Below are positions 11,016-19,418 of a stretch of DNA of 64,000 nt, in pieces. The notes below the pieces were generated by a model that was not told the DNA's origin, did no database searches, and saw only the letters and a list, made by a program, of their open reading frames with translations. The stretch is from DASWJZ01 sp963739005 (GTDB taxonomy: Bacteria > Pseudomonadota > Alphaproteobacteria > Rhizobiales > Afifellaceae), in assembly GCA_963739005.1 (NCBI GenBank), contig CAVTYQ010000007.1:868001-932000 (forward strand), given 5' to 3'. A program made the translations under genes and the position numbers. Position 1 is the first letter of the stretch; each line of letters starts with the position of its first letter.

Positions 11016-13730
11016 ATGGATCTCAATATTTTCCGCTACACCTGGAGGTATTCCAAGGGCGACCAGATCTGGCTGCTCCTTGTCGTGGTGTTCTCGCTGC
11101 CGTTCTACTTCCTGTCGCTCGACCTGCCGAAGTCGATCGTCAACGGCCCGATCCAGGGCCAGGGGTTCGCCAACCCCACCGACACCGAGACGGTGATGCG
11201 GATCGCGTTCGATCTGCCGAACTGGCTCCTCGGCGGGCGCGAGATCGTGCTCTTCGGCGGGCTTGAGTTCGGGCGCGTCCCGACACTAATCTACCTCTGC
11301 CTGCTCTTCCTGTTCTTCGTCCTGGTCAACGGCTACTTCAAGCTCTACATCTCGACATTCAAAGGGCGGCTCGGCGAGCGCATGCTTCGCCGCATGCGCT
11401 TTCAGCTCGTCGACATGCTGCTGCGCTTTCCGCTGCCGCGGTTCCGACGCCTCCGATCCTCCGAAATCGCCACCATGGTGAAGGACGAGGTCGAGCCGCT
11501 CGGCGGCTTCATCGGCGATGCCTTCGTCCAGCCTGCCTACCTGATAAGCCAGGCGGTCACCGCCATGGTGTTCATCCTGATGCAGAGCGTCACGCTTGGG
11601 CTCGTGGCGGGCGGCATCGTGGCCGTGCAGGTCGTGCTCATCCCGCGGCTGCGGCGGCGGCTCCTCGTGCTCGGGCGCGCGCGCCAGTTGACGGCGCGGC
11701 AGCTCGCCGGCCGCGTCGGCGAACTCGTCGAGGGGATCACCGGCATCCGCGTCAACGACACGTCGAACTGGGAGCGCGCCGAGATCGTCGGCCGGCTGGG
11801 ACGAATCTTCTTCATCCGCTTCGACATTTATCAGTGGAAGTTCCTGGTCAAGTTCATCAACAACCTGCTCGCCCAGGTAACGCCCTTCATTTTTTATCTG
11901 GTCGGCGGCTATCTCGCGATCACCGGGCGCCTCGACATCGGGCAGCTCGTCGCCGTCATCGCCGCCTATAAGGATCTTCCGTCGCCGCTGAAGGATCTGA
12001 TCGACTGGGATCAGCAGCGCCTTGACGTGCAGGTCAAGTACACGCAGGTCGTGGAAAGCTTTAGCATCGGCAACGTGCTCGATCCGGCGCTGCAGAAGCT
12101 CGAGCCGAAAGCACCGTCCCATATCCAGCGCGATATCTCCGCTTCCGGCCTGGTCATTCGCGACGACTCTGGGGCGACGTTGCTTGAATCGACCTCCTGC
12201 AATCTGAAGCGCGGCGAGGCTGTCGCCGCGGTCGGCCCCGTCGGCGCCGGTGGCGAATACCTGGCGGAGGCCTTTGCGCGCGTGGCCGAGCCGGCGGCGG
12301 GGCGCGTGCTCGTTGACGGCACCCCGATCGAGACGCTGCCGGACTCGGTCACCGGGCGCAGGATCGGCTACGCCGAGGCCAACACCTATTTCCCGCAGTC
12401 GTCGCTGCTCGACAGCCTGATCTACGGCCTCCGCCACGCGCCGCTGCGCATCATGGAGAAGAACCCGCGCGAAGAGCGGCTGCGGCGCATGGAGGCGATA
12501 GCGGCGGGCAATCCGGAGACCGATGTCGCCGACGACTGGGTCGACTACGAGGCCGCCGGGGCCAGCGGGCCGGAGGACCTTCTGGAGCGCCTGCGCGAGG
12601 TGCTGACCGTGGTCGATCTTGAAGGCGACGTCTACCGGCTCGGCCTCCGCAGCATGATGCCGGAGAGCCAGATCGAAATCCTGTCGAGCCGCATCCTTGC
12701 GGCGCGCGACGATTTCCGCGAGCGTCTCGCCAGGTCGCAGACCGAGCACTACGTCGAGATGTTCGACCCCGACCGCTACGTGGTGAACGCGTCGGTGAAG
12801 GAGAACCTCATCTTCGGGGTCGCCGATGACGCGGGGCTGAACGCGCGACTGGAGGATCACGCCTACCTCGTCTCGGTCATCGCGGAGACGGGCCTCGAGG
12901 CGAAGCTCGTCGCCATGGGCACCAAGGTCGCCGAGACCCTGATCGACCTCTTCGGCGATCTCGCGCCCAACAATCCGCTGCTCGAGCGCATGGACCTGAT
13001 GGCGCCGGAGGAGATCGACACCTATCGCACCATCGTGCGCCGCGTCGGCGGGTCTCCCGACGCCGCGCTCGATCCGGCCGACCGGCAGGCGCTCCTGCGG
13101 CTCGCCTACGGCTATATCGAGCCGCGGCAACGCCATGGCCTTCTCGACGAGGCGCTGCAGGCGGAGATCGTGCACGCGCGCAGGATCTTCCGCGAGAACC
13201 TTCCCGCCGACCTCAAAGGGGTCATCGAGTTCTATCAAACCGGCGTCGTCAACTCAGCGGCGACGGTGCAGGACAACGTGCTTTTCGGGCGCATCGTCGA
13301 CACCTACGCCGAAGCCGGCGACCGCGTGAACGCGCTGCTCCGCGAGACGATGGACGCGCTCGACCTGACCAGCGCCGTGATCGAGCTTGGGCTGAGCTTC
13401 GACATCGGCAGCGGCGCCAAGCGGCTGTCGCTCGCCCAGCAACAGAAGCTCGCGCTCGGGCGCGCCATCCTGAAGCGGCCGGACGTGCTCATCGTCAACC
13501 GCTCGCTCGCCGCGCTCGACGGGAACGCGCAGGACGCGACGGTCACCCGCGTGCTCGACTATTCGCGCGCCGACGACGGGCCGCATTTCGCGATCTTCTG
13601 GGTGCTCAGCCATCCCGCCGCCGGACAATGGTTCGACCGGGTGCTGACGTTCGAGAACGGACGGATCGCGAGCTCGGAAGTGCGCACGGCAGGCTTGGAG
13701 GAAGAGCGAGCGCTTGAGCCGGCGAAATAG
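11016..13730 (+). CDS. ABC transporter-like membrane protein with degenerate, expanded nucleotide-binding domain
   Basis: A 904-residue protein. Residues 1-350 form an exporter-type transmembrane domain with about six hydrophobic segments (near 18-36, 90-112, 170-210 and 275-315). The ABC domain is abnormal. The Walker A position reads GPVGAGGEY (407-415), lacking the catalytic Lys-Ser/Thr. The signature is LSLAQQQ (804-810) in place of LSGGQ. Walker B is DVLIVNRS (823-830), without Asp-Glu. The switch His is kept (LSHPA, His866). Between Walker A and signature there are about 390 residues instead of about 100, with three similar Q-loop-like segments at 456-471, 589-601 and 745-758. It is probably not a conventional ATP-driven pump; a regulated channel, sensor or pseudo-ABC scaffold is possible. 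It leads the cNMP module. Confidence 0.8.
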   Translation: MDLNIFRYTWRYSKGDQIWLLLVVVFSLPFYFLSLDLPKSIVNGPIQGQGFANPTDTETVMRIAFDLPNWLLGGREIVLFGGLEFGRVPTLIYLCLLFLFFVLVNGYFKLYISTFKGRLGERMLRRMRFQLVDMLLRFPLPRFRRLRSSEIATMVKDEVEPLGGFIGDAFVQPAYLISQAVTAMVFILMQSVTLGLVAGGIVAVQVVLIPRLRRRLLVLGRARQLTARQLAGRVGELVEGITGIRVNDTSNWERAEIVGRLGRIFFIRFDIYQWKFLVKFINNLLAQVTPFIFYLVGGYLAITGRLDIGQLVAVIAAYKDLPSPLKDLIDWDQQRLDVQVKYTQVVESFSIGNVLDPALQKLEPKAPSHIQRDISASGLVIRDDSGATLLESTSCNLKRGEAVAAVGPVGAGGEYLAEAFARVAEPAAGRVLVDGTPIETLPDSVTGRRIGYAEANTYFPQSSLLDSLIYGLRHAPLRIMEKNPREERLRRMEAIAAGNPETDVADDWVDYEAAGASGPEDLLERLREVLTVVDLEGDVYRLGLRSMMPESQIEILSSRILAARDDFRERLARSQTEHYVEMFDPDRYVVNASVKENLIFGVADDAGLNARLEDHAYLVSVIAETGLEAKLVAMGTKVAETLIDLFGDLAPNNPLLERMDLMAPEEIDTYRTIVRRVGGSPDAALDPADRQALLRLAYGYIEPRQRHGLLDEALQAEIVHARRIFRENLPADLKGVIEFYQTGVVNSAATVQDNVLFGRIVDTYAEAGDRVNALLRETMDALDLTSAVIELGLSFDIGSGAKRLSLAQQQKLALGRAILKRPDVLIVNRSLAALDGNAQDATVTRVLDYSRADDGPHFAIFWVLSHPAAGQWFDRVLTFENGRIASSEVRTAGLEEERALEPAK

Positions 13731-13778
13731 ATTGTCAGCCGCCGGCCGCGTCCGGGGGCGCAGGAAAGGTGGGGAGAG

Positions 13779-14240
13779 GTGAGTTTGCTGAGCAACGAGG
13801 TCGAGCTGCTACGCCGGGTCCCGCTCTTTTCGGGAATCGAGTCCTCAAGGCTGAAGCTGCTCGCATACACCTCCGACGTCATTACCTATCAGCCAGGACA
13901 GACGATCATGCGCCAGGGCGACATCGGAGACGCCGCCTATGTGATCATCAAGGGGGATGCCGACGTCTCCGTCAAAACCGACGGCGGGCCGATCCCCGTC
14001 GCCCAGCTCCACGACGGCGACTTCCTCGGCGAGATCGCAATCCTCTGCGACACGCCGCGAACCGCGACGATCGTGGCTAAGACGGAGCTCCAGGCACTGC
14101 GCATCCGCAAGGAACCGTTCTTCGAGATGCTGCGCCAATTTCCGGAAATGGCGGTGGAGATGACCCGGCTCCTGGCCGAGCGCCTGACGCGCACGACCGC
14201 CGAACTGGTGGAAGCGCAACGCCGGGCGGCGGCCTCCTAA
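13779..14240 (+). CDS. Cyclic nucleotide-binding domain protein
   Basis: A 153-residue single-domain Crp/CAP-type cNMP sensor with no DNA-binding helix-turn-helix. The phosphate-binding cassette GEIAILCDTPRTATI has the conserved Glu and the Arg that contacts the cyclic phosphate, so ligand binding is likely. The C-terminal helix (MTRLLAERLTRTTAELVEAQ) could act as a lid or dimerise. The start is GTG at 13779 or TTG at 13785. It lies 48 bp after the odd ABC gene and 8 bp before the MBL hydrolase, in one transcript with the cyclase at 15101. As a stand-alone sensor it could gate the ABC protein (inference). Confidence 0.85.
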   Translation: MSLLSNEVELLRRVPLFSGIESSRLKLLAYTSDVITYQPGQTIMRQGDIGDAAYVIIKGDADVSVKTDGGPIPVAQLHDGDFLGEIAILCDTPRTATIVAKTELQALRIRKEPFFEMLRQFPEMAVEMTRLLAERLTRTTAELVEAQRRAAAS

Positions 14241-14248
14241 GACCGCCA

Positions 14249-15079
14249 ATGACCGACGCTCCGTTTCTGGTGAGGATTTGGGGCGCACGTGGCAGCCTGC
14301 CCGCGCCTGCCGCCGAGAATTGCGAGTTCGGCACCGATTCCCCTTGCGTCGAGATACGCTGCGGCTCGCATATCCTGGTCTTCGACGTCGGGTCGGGAGC
14401 GGAGAGCCTCGGCGTCCGTCTGATGCGGGAGAGCGTGAAAGAGTTCGACATCTTCCTCTCCCACTGCCACCTCGACCACATCATTGGGCTTCCGTTCATG
14501 AAGCCACTTTACGACCCGTCGGTCCACGTGCGGCTCTATGCCGGGCATTTTCTCGACGACATGACCTGCCGGGAAATGGCGGAACGCTTCATGGCGCCCC
14601 CCTTCTTCCCGATCACCCCGAAGGTTTTCCACGCGCATGTTGCGTTCAAGGATTTCCGCCCGCCGGCGGCGCTGAAGCCGCGTTCTGGAATCGCGATCTC
14701 GACGGTGCGGCTCAACCATCCGAACGGCTCGGTCGGCTACCGCATCGACTACGCGGGAAAATCGGTCTGCTACATCACCGATCACGAACATGTTCCCGGC
14801 CATCCCGATCCCGCCCTTTTGGCGATGATCCGGGGCGCCGAGATCATGATCTACGACTGCATGTACACGGACGCCGAGTTCACCGGCTGTCAGGGCTACG
14901 GCCACTCGACCTGGCAGGAAGGCGTGCGGCTTTGCGAGGCGGCCGGCGTGGAGCGGCTGGTCATCTTCCACCACCGCCCCGGCCGCGACGACGACGCCCT
15001 GAAGCTGATCGAGACGGAGGCGAAAGCCCGGTTTCCGGGCGCAATCGTCGCCCGCACGGGCCTTGAACTTCTGCCATGA
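14249..15079 (+). CDS. MBL-fold metallo-hydrolase
   Basis: A 276-residue metallo-beta-lactamase-fold protein. The metal motif HxHxDH is SHCHLDHIIGLP, with His72, His74, Asp76 and His77. Further metal ligands are likely in YITDHEHVPGHPD, the Asp of EIMIYDCMY, and IFHHRPGRDDD. The N-terminus FLVRIWGARGSLPAP is typical of the RNase Z/phosphodiesterase-like branch; some members hydrolyse cyclic phosphodiesters. Sitting between a cNMP sensor (8 bp upstream) and a cyclase (21 bp downstream), a cyclic-nucleotide phosphodiesterase role is a reasonable guess, but only from context. Confidence 0.82.
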   Translation: MTDAPFLVRIWGARGSLPAPAAENCEFGTDSPCVEIRCGSHILVFDVGSGAESLGVRLMRESVKEFDIFLSHCHLDHIIGLPFMKPLYDPSVHVRLYAGHFLDDMTCREMAERFMAPPFFPITPKVFHAHVAFKDFRPPAALKPRSGIAISTVRLNHPNGSVGYRIDYAGKSVCYITDHEHVPGHPDPALLAMIRGAEIMIYDCMYTDAEFTGCQGYGHSTWQEGVRLCEAAGVERLVIFHHRPGRDDDALKLIETEAKARFPGAIVARTGLELLP

Positions 15080-15100
15080 AATGCTGATCTGATCGCGACC

Positions 15101-16324
15101 ATGGCGGAAACCGAACTCATCACCCAGATCACCGACTGGCTGGTCGACCAGTCGCTCGGCGAGCCTGACATCGTCGAGCTCTTCGAGGGGGTCTGTAAGC
15201 GGCTCTACGCGATCGGCGTTCCGGTGTCCCGCGGCATGCTGATGTGGTCCACCCTCCACCCCCTCTTTAAGGCCGAAAGTGTCTTTTGGCGGCGCAGCGA
15301 GCCGGCGGAGCTTGGGCAGTTCCGCCATCAGGACATCGTGACGGAGGAATGGCTGCGCAGCCCTATGCACCACATGCTGAAGGAGGATCTGTCGGTCCTA
15401 CGCCGGAAGCTCACCGGGCCGGAGGCAATGCTCGACTTCGGCATCACCGAGGATCTCGCCAAGCAGGGCTACTCCGACTACCTCGTCATGCAGACTGAAC
15501 TCTTCTCGCGCGACGCCTATTCCAACCGCGAGCGCCGCGGCATTTTCGTCACCTGGGCGTCGGACCGTCCGGGCGGGTTCGTCGACGACGACCTTTCGGC
15601 GCTAAAGCGGATTCAGCGCCGCCTTGCCATTGCCTGCAAGACGGTCATCCAGTCGCGCATCTCCCGCAACATCGCCGAGGCCTATCTCGGCCGCGAGACC
15701 GGCCGCCGCGTGCTCTCCGGCTCGATCCGTCTCGGCGACGGCGAGCATACGCGCGCGCTGGTCTGGTATTCCGACCTCCGGAGCTCGACCAGGCTGGCGG
15801 AGACAATGGAGAGCGACGCCTTCCTGGAACTCCTCAACGTCTACTTCGAATGCTCCGCGCGCCCGGCGATCGCCGCCGGCGGGGAGGTGCTGGCATTCGT
15901 CGGCGACGCCGTGCTCGCGATCTTCCCGCTGGAGAAGGAGTCGGAGCTGCCTGAGGTCACCCGCCGGGTCACGGCGGCGTTGAACGAGTCGCTCGTCATC
16001 GCCGACCGCGTCAACGCCGAGCGCGTCGCCAAGAACCTTGAGCCGATCCGCTACGGGATCGGGCTCAACGTCGGGACGCTGATGTACGGCAATATCGGCG
16101 TACCAGAGCGGCTCGCCTTCTCCGCCATCGGCCCGACAGTGATCGAAGTCGCGCGTATCGAGAAGCTTACCAAGACGATCGGCGCGCGCGTGCTGGCGAC
16201 GCGTCAGCTCGCATCGATCGAGCCGCATCTTTGGCGCTCGATGGGCGCGCATCGCCTCGAGGGCGTCGGCGAGCCGCAGGAGCTGTTCGGGCTTCTTGAG
16301 GAGGCCGCACGCGTGGCAGCGTGA
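15101..16324 (+). CDS. Class III adenylate/guanylate cyclase
   Basis: A 407-residue protein. The N-terminal ~210 residues form a domain without a clear family. The class III catalytic domain follows from about residue 220. Metal aspartates are present in LVWYSDLRSSTRLAE and FVGDAVLAIFPLE. The transition-state segment reads AIGPTVIEVARIEKL, where most active cyclases have V-N-x-A-x-R. The Arg is kept but the Asn is replaced, so activity may be altered. No transmembrane segment is evident, so it is probably cytosolic. It closes the ABC / cNMP-sensor / MBL / cyclase operon. The N-terminal region is likely the regulatory input. Confidence 0.85.
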   Translation: MAETELITQITDWLVDQSLGEPDIVELFEGVCKRLYAIGVPVSRGMLMWSTLHPLFKAESVFWRRSEPAELGQFRHQDIVTEEWLRSPMHHMLKEDLSVLRRKLTGPEAMLDFGITEDLAKQGYSDYLVMQTELFSRDAYSNRERRGIFVTWASDRPGGFVDDDLSALKRIQRRLAIACKTVIQSRISRNIAEAYLGRETGRRVLSGSIRLGDGEHTRALVWYSDLRSSTRLAETMESDAFLELLNVYFECSARPAIAAGGEVLAFVGDAVLAIFPLEKESELPEVTRRVTAALNESLVIADRVNAERVAKNLEPIRYGIGLNVGTLMYGNIGVPERLAFSAIGPTVIEVARIEKLTKTIGARVLATRQLASIEPHLWRSMGAHRLEGVGEPQELFGLLEEAARVAA

Positions 16325-16390
16325 CGCCGTGAAGGGGGCTCTCAGAGTGATGATTTCGCGGCCTGCCCGACGCGGCTTTCGCGCGAGCTG

Positions 16391-17227
16391 ATGTCCGCCC
16401 GCCGGCTCCGCCTCGGGCTGCAGACGGTGCTCGGCCTCGCCAAGCGCGGCTTCTTCATTCCCTACCGCTACGCCGACCAGGTGCCGTCGCGGGCCGAGCG
16501 CGGCGCTTACGTCGCGCTCGAGCCTTACTTCGCCGCCGCCGCGCCGAGCTTCGCGGCGCTCCTGACCTCAATGGACGGGTTCGCCGAGGCCTTCCGAGCG
16601 ATCGGCAGCGACCAGCCGCCGGAACCGCGCTGGAACCAGGACTGGTTTCCACGCCTCGACGCGGCCGCCCTCTATGTCCTCGTGCGCGAGAAGCGCCCGC
16701 GACGCATCGTCGAAGTCGGCTCTGGCCATTCGACGCGTTTCATGGTGCGCGCCGTGCGCGATGGCGGTCTCACGACCGAGATCACGGCGATCGACCCGGA
16801 GCCGCGCGCCGACATCGCCGGGACCGGCGCGAAGCTCATTCGAAGCACGGTACAGGGCACCGGGCTCGATGTGTTCGCCAGGCTCGACGAAGGCGACGTC
16901 GTGTTCATCGACTCAAGCCACATCCTGATGCCGGGCACCGATGTCGACCTACTCTTGAACCATGTTCTGCCGGGGCTTCGCCGCGGCGTCATCGTCCACA
17001 TCCACGACGTGTTCCTGCCCGACGACTATCCGCCCGAATGGGAATGGCGCGGCTATAACGAGCAGCTCGGGGTGGCGGCGCTGATCCAGGGCGGCGCCTA
17101 CAGGATGCTCTGGTCAAGCCGTTACGCAGCGACGCGCATGGCCGCGGCGGTGGCGGCGAGCGCTGCGGGATCGATCGTGCTCATGCCCGGCGCGAAGGAA
17201 GCGAGCCTCTGGCTGATGAAGGTGTGA
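16391..17227 (+). CDS. Class I SAM-dependent methyltransferase (Methyltransf_24-like)
   Basis: A 278-residue protein. Residues 100-220 form a Rossmann domain of the O-methyltransferase/Methyltransf_24 sort. Motif I is RIVEVGSGHSTRFMVRA, motif II ITAIDPEPR, and the metal/substrate region VVFIDSSHILMPGTD and VIVHIHDVFLPDDYP. The His-Asp in the last block resembles that of sugar-modifying methyltransferases such as those encoded in O-antigen clusters. It follows the cyclase gene by 66 bp on the same strand and may be a separate unit. It ends at a palindromic terminator shared with the convergent peptide-transporter operon. Confidence 0.78.
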   Translation: MSARRLRLGLQTVLGLAKRGFFIPYRYADQVPSRAERGAYVALEPYFAAAAPSFAALLTSMDGFAEAFRAIGSDQPPEPRWNQDWFPRLDAAALYVLVREKRPRRIVEVGSGHSTRFMVRAVRDGGLTTEITAIDPEPRADIAGTGAKLIRSTVQGTGLDVFARLDEGDVVFIDSSHILMPGTDVDLLLNHVLPGLRRGVIVHIHDVFLPDDYPPEWEWRGYNEQLGVAALIQGGAYRMLWSSRYAATRMAAAVAASAAGSIVLMPGAKEASLWLMKV

Positions 17228-17228
17228 G

Positions 17229-17249
17229 CCTTCTCCCTATGGGAGAAGG
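17229..17249. terminator. Bidirectional hairpin between convergent genes
   Basis: A perfect 9-bp inverted repeat, CCTTCTCCC/GGGAGAAGG, with a TAT loop, followed by TTTA. It occupies the 23 bp between the stops of the methyltransferase (+) and the permease (-). The same GGGAGAAGG half occurs at about 25561-25569, and a degenerate version lies at the 3' end of the FkbM gene near 21358-21380. It may be a dispersed repeat serving as a terminator. Confidence 0.7.
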
Positions 17250-17250
17250 T

Positions 17251-18408
17251 TTACTCGTGCGGATCGATGGCGTCGCGCAGGCCGTCGCCGAGGAACGAGA
17301 ATGCGAGCACGATGAGCATCACCGGGATCATCGGCGCAAGCAGCCACGGATAGAGCGCGACGGCCTCGATGTTCTGCGCCTCGTTCAGGAGCACGCCCCA
17401 GCTCGTGATCGGCGGCCTGAGGCCAAGTCCGAGGAAGGAGAGCGCTGTCTCCGCCAGGATCATCGAGGGGATCGTCAGCGACGCCGAGGCGATAAGGTGG
17501 CTGGTGAAATTCGGGACGAGGTGCCGGCCGATGATCCGGCTCGGCTTCGCCCCCATCATCTCAGCGGCGGCGACGTAGTCCTCCTCGCGGAGCGCGAAGA
17601 GCTTTGAGCGCACGGCGCGCGCGATCGACGGCCAATCGAGGAGCGCCAGGATCAGCGTGATGCCGAAATAGATGAGGCGCGGATCCCAGGTGACGGGAAG
17701 CGCGGCGGCGAGCGCCAGCCATAGCGGCAGCTCCGGAATCGAGCGCAGCACCTCGGTCACGCGCTGCACGATCGAATCGAAGAGGCCGCCGTAGTAGCCG
17801 GCGATGCCGCCGATGGTGATGCCGATGGTGTAGCTCAGCGTCACGCCGACAAGCCCGATCGTCAGCGAGATGCGCGCGCCGTAGGTCAAACGGGAGAACA
17901 TGTCGCGCCCGAGCCGGTCGGTCCCGAGCAGGAACATCGTTCCCTTCTCCGGCGGGCAGATGAAATGGAAGCCGGAATGGAAAAGTCCCCAGAAATCGTA
18001 ACGCTCGCCGAAACAGAAGAAGCGAATCCTCTCGGGCTTGGAGCGGTTCGCCACGTAGTCCCGCTTCAGCGTCTCCATGTTGAGCTTGAAGTCGAGCGGA
18101 TAGACGAACGGACCGATGAACCGCCCCTCGTGGATGAAGTGGACGCGCTGCGGCGGTGCGTAGATGAAGCCGGAGTGGCGGCTGTGCAGGTCGTAGGGCG
18201 CGATAAACTCGGAGATCAGCACCGAGCCATAGCTCAGGCCAAGGAAGACGAGCGAGACGACGGCCAGGCGGTGGCGGAGGAAGCGCCACCAGATGATCTG
18301 GGTCTGCGAAGCATTCAGGTAGCGCTGCGACGGCTCCGAGCCGGCGGCGACCGTCGCCTCGGGATCGAAAGCCTCGTCGGAGACGTAGTGGGCGAGCGGC
18401 GCGCTCAT
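17251..18408 (-). CDS. Oligopeptide ABC transporter permease (DppC/YejE-like)
   Basis: A 385-residue inner-membrane permease of the BPD_transp_1/OppC type. The N-terminal first helix (RLAVVSLVFLGLSYGSVLIS) is followed by a long periplasmic loop, as in YejE. GTDRLGRDMFSRLTYGARISL is the hallmark sequence before the core domain. The EAA loop is EMMGAKPSRIIGRHLVPN, which would dock onto the ATPase. The segment PPEKGTMFLLGTD also fits YejE. Its ATG overlaps the stop of the upstream permease gene by 4 bp. The ATPase partner is probably the fused protein at 8961. Confidence 0.9.
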   Translation of the reverse strand: MSAPLAHYVSDEAFDPEATVAAGSEPSQRYLNASQTQIIWWRFLRHRLAVVSLVFLGLSYGSVLISEFIAPYDLHSRHSGFIYAPPQRVHFIHEGRFIGPFVYPLDFKLNMETLKRDYVANRSKPERIRFFCFGERYDFWGLFHSGFHFICPPEKGTMFLLGTDRLGRDMFSRLTYGARISLTIGLVGVTLSYTIGITIGGIAGYYGGLFDSIVQRVTEVLRSIPELPLWLALAAALPVTWDPRLIYFGITLILALLDWPSIARAVRSKLFALREEDYVAAAEMMGAKPSRIIGRHLVPNFTSHLIASASLTIPSMILAETALSFLGLGLRPPITSWGVLLNEAQNIEAVALYPWLLAPMIPVMLIVLAFSFLGDGLRDAIDPHE

Positions 18409-19403
18409 CGCGCGGCTCCGCCGGCGAGCCTGATCCGAGGATCGAGCACCGCGAGCAGAATGTCGGAGACCAGCATGCCGATCACGGTCAAGACGGCAAG
18501 GAACATCAGAAACGACCCGGCGAGATACATGTCCTGGCTCTGCAGCGAGCTGAGCAGCATCGGCCCGGTCGTCGGCAGCGACATGACGGCGGAAACGATG
18601 ACCGAGCTCGACACGATCTGCGGCAGGAGGCTGCCGATGTCGGCGATGAAGGGGTTCAGCGCCATCCGGAGCGGATAACGGATCAACAGACGCCCCTCGG
18701 GCACGCCCTTGGCGCGCGCGGTCGTGACGTACTGCTTCTGCAATTCATCGAGCAGGTTGGCGCGGAGGCGTCGGATCATCCCGGCCGTGCCCGAGGTACC
18801 GATGACGACGACCGGCACCCATAAGTGTTCCAGTACGGAGACGGTCTTGGCGAGCGTCCATGGCTTGTCGACGAATTGCGGGTCCATCAGCCCGCCGATC
18901 GAGGTGCCGAACCAGACGTTGGCGAGATAGAGCAGAATCAGCGCGAGCAGGAAATTCGGCGTCGCCAGCCCGAGGAAGCCGAGGAAGGAGAGGCCGTGGT
19001 CGGCGGCGCTATACTGATGCGTCGCGGAATAGACGCCGATCGGAAAGGAGACGATGTAGATGAAGAGCACGGTGACGAAATTCAGCACCATGGTCAGGAA
19101 CAGACGGTCGCCGATCACGTCCGCCACGGGCTGATTGTATTCGAAGGAGTAGCCGAGGTCGCCGTGCATCAGCCCCGTCACCCAGACGAGGTATTGCTGC
19201 CACATCGGCTTGTCGAGGCCATACTGCTCGCGCAGAAACGCGATCTTCTCGTCGGCGACCTTCTCGCCCAGCGCCTGGATCTCGGCCATGTAGGTCGTCA
19301 GGTAGTCGCCGGGCGGAAGCTGGATGATGATGAAGACGAGGACGCTGATTCCAAGCAGCGTCCACGCCATCGTGAAGATGCGGCGTATCAGGAAGGCGAG
19401 CAC
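18405..19403 (-). CDS. Oligopeptide ABC transporter permease (DppB/YejB-like)
   Basis: A 332-residue permease. The N-terminal helix (IFTMAWTLLGISVLVFIIIQ) is followed by LPPGDYLTTYMAEI, the typical post-helix-1 motif of DppB-type subunits, and LDKPMWQQYLVWVTGLMHGD. The coupling loop reads YVTTARAKGVPEGRLLIRYP, the usual ARAKG motif. It pairs with the 17251 permease (4-bp overlap) and the binding protein 15 bp upstream. Together with the fused ATPase at 8961 these would form a complete SBP_bac_5-type importer for peptides or other small solutes. Confidence 0.9.
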   Translation of the reverse strand: MLAFLIRRIFTMAWTLLGISVLVFIIIQLPPGDYLTTYMAEIQALGEKVADEKIAFLREQYGLDKPMWQQYLVWVTGLMHGDLGYSFEYNQPVADVIGDRLFLTMVLNFVTVLFIYIVSFPIGVYSATHQYSAADHGLSFLGFLGLATPNFLLALILLYLANVWFGTSIGGLMDPQFVDKPWTLAKTVSVLEHLWVPVVVIGTSGTAGMIRRLRANLLDELQKQYVTTARAKGVPEGRLLIRYPLRMALNPFIADIGSLLPQIVSSSVIVSAVMSLPTTGPMLLSSLQSQDMYLAGSFLMFLAVLTVIGMLVSDILLAVLDPRIRLAGGAAR

Positions 19404-19418
19404 CGGCCTGCCGCTCCG

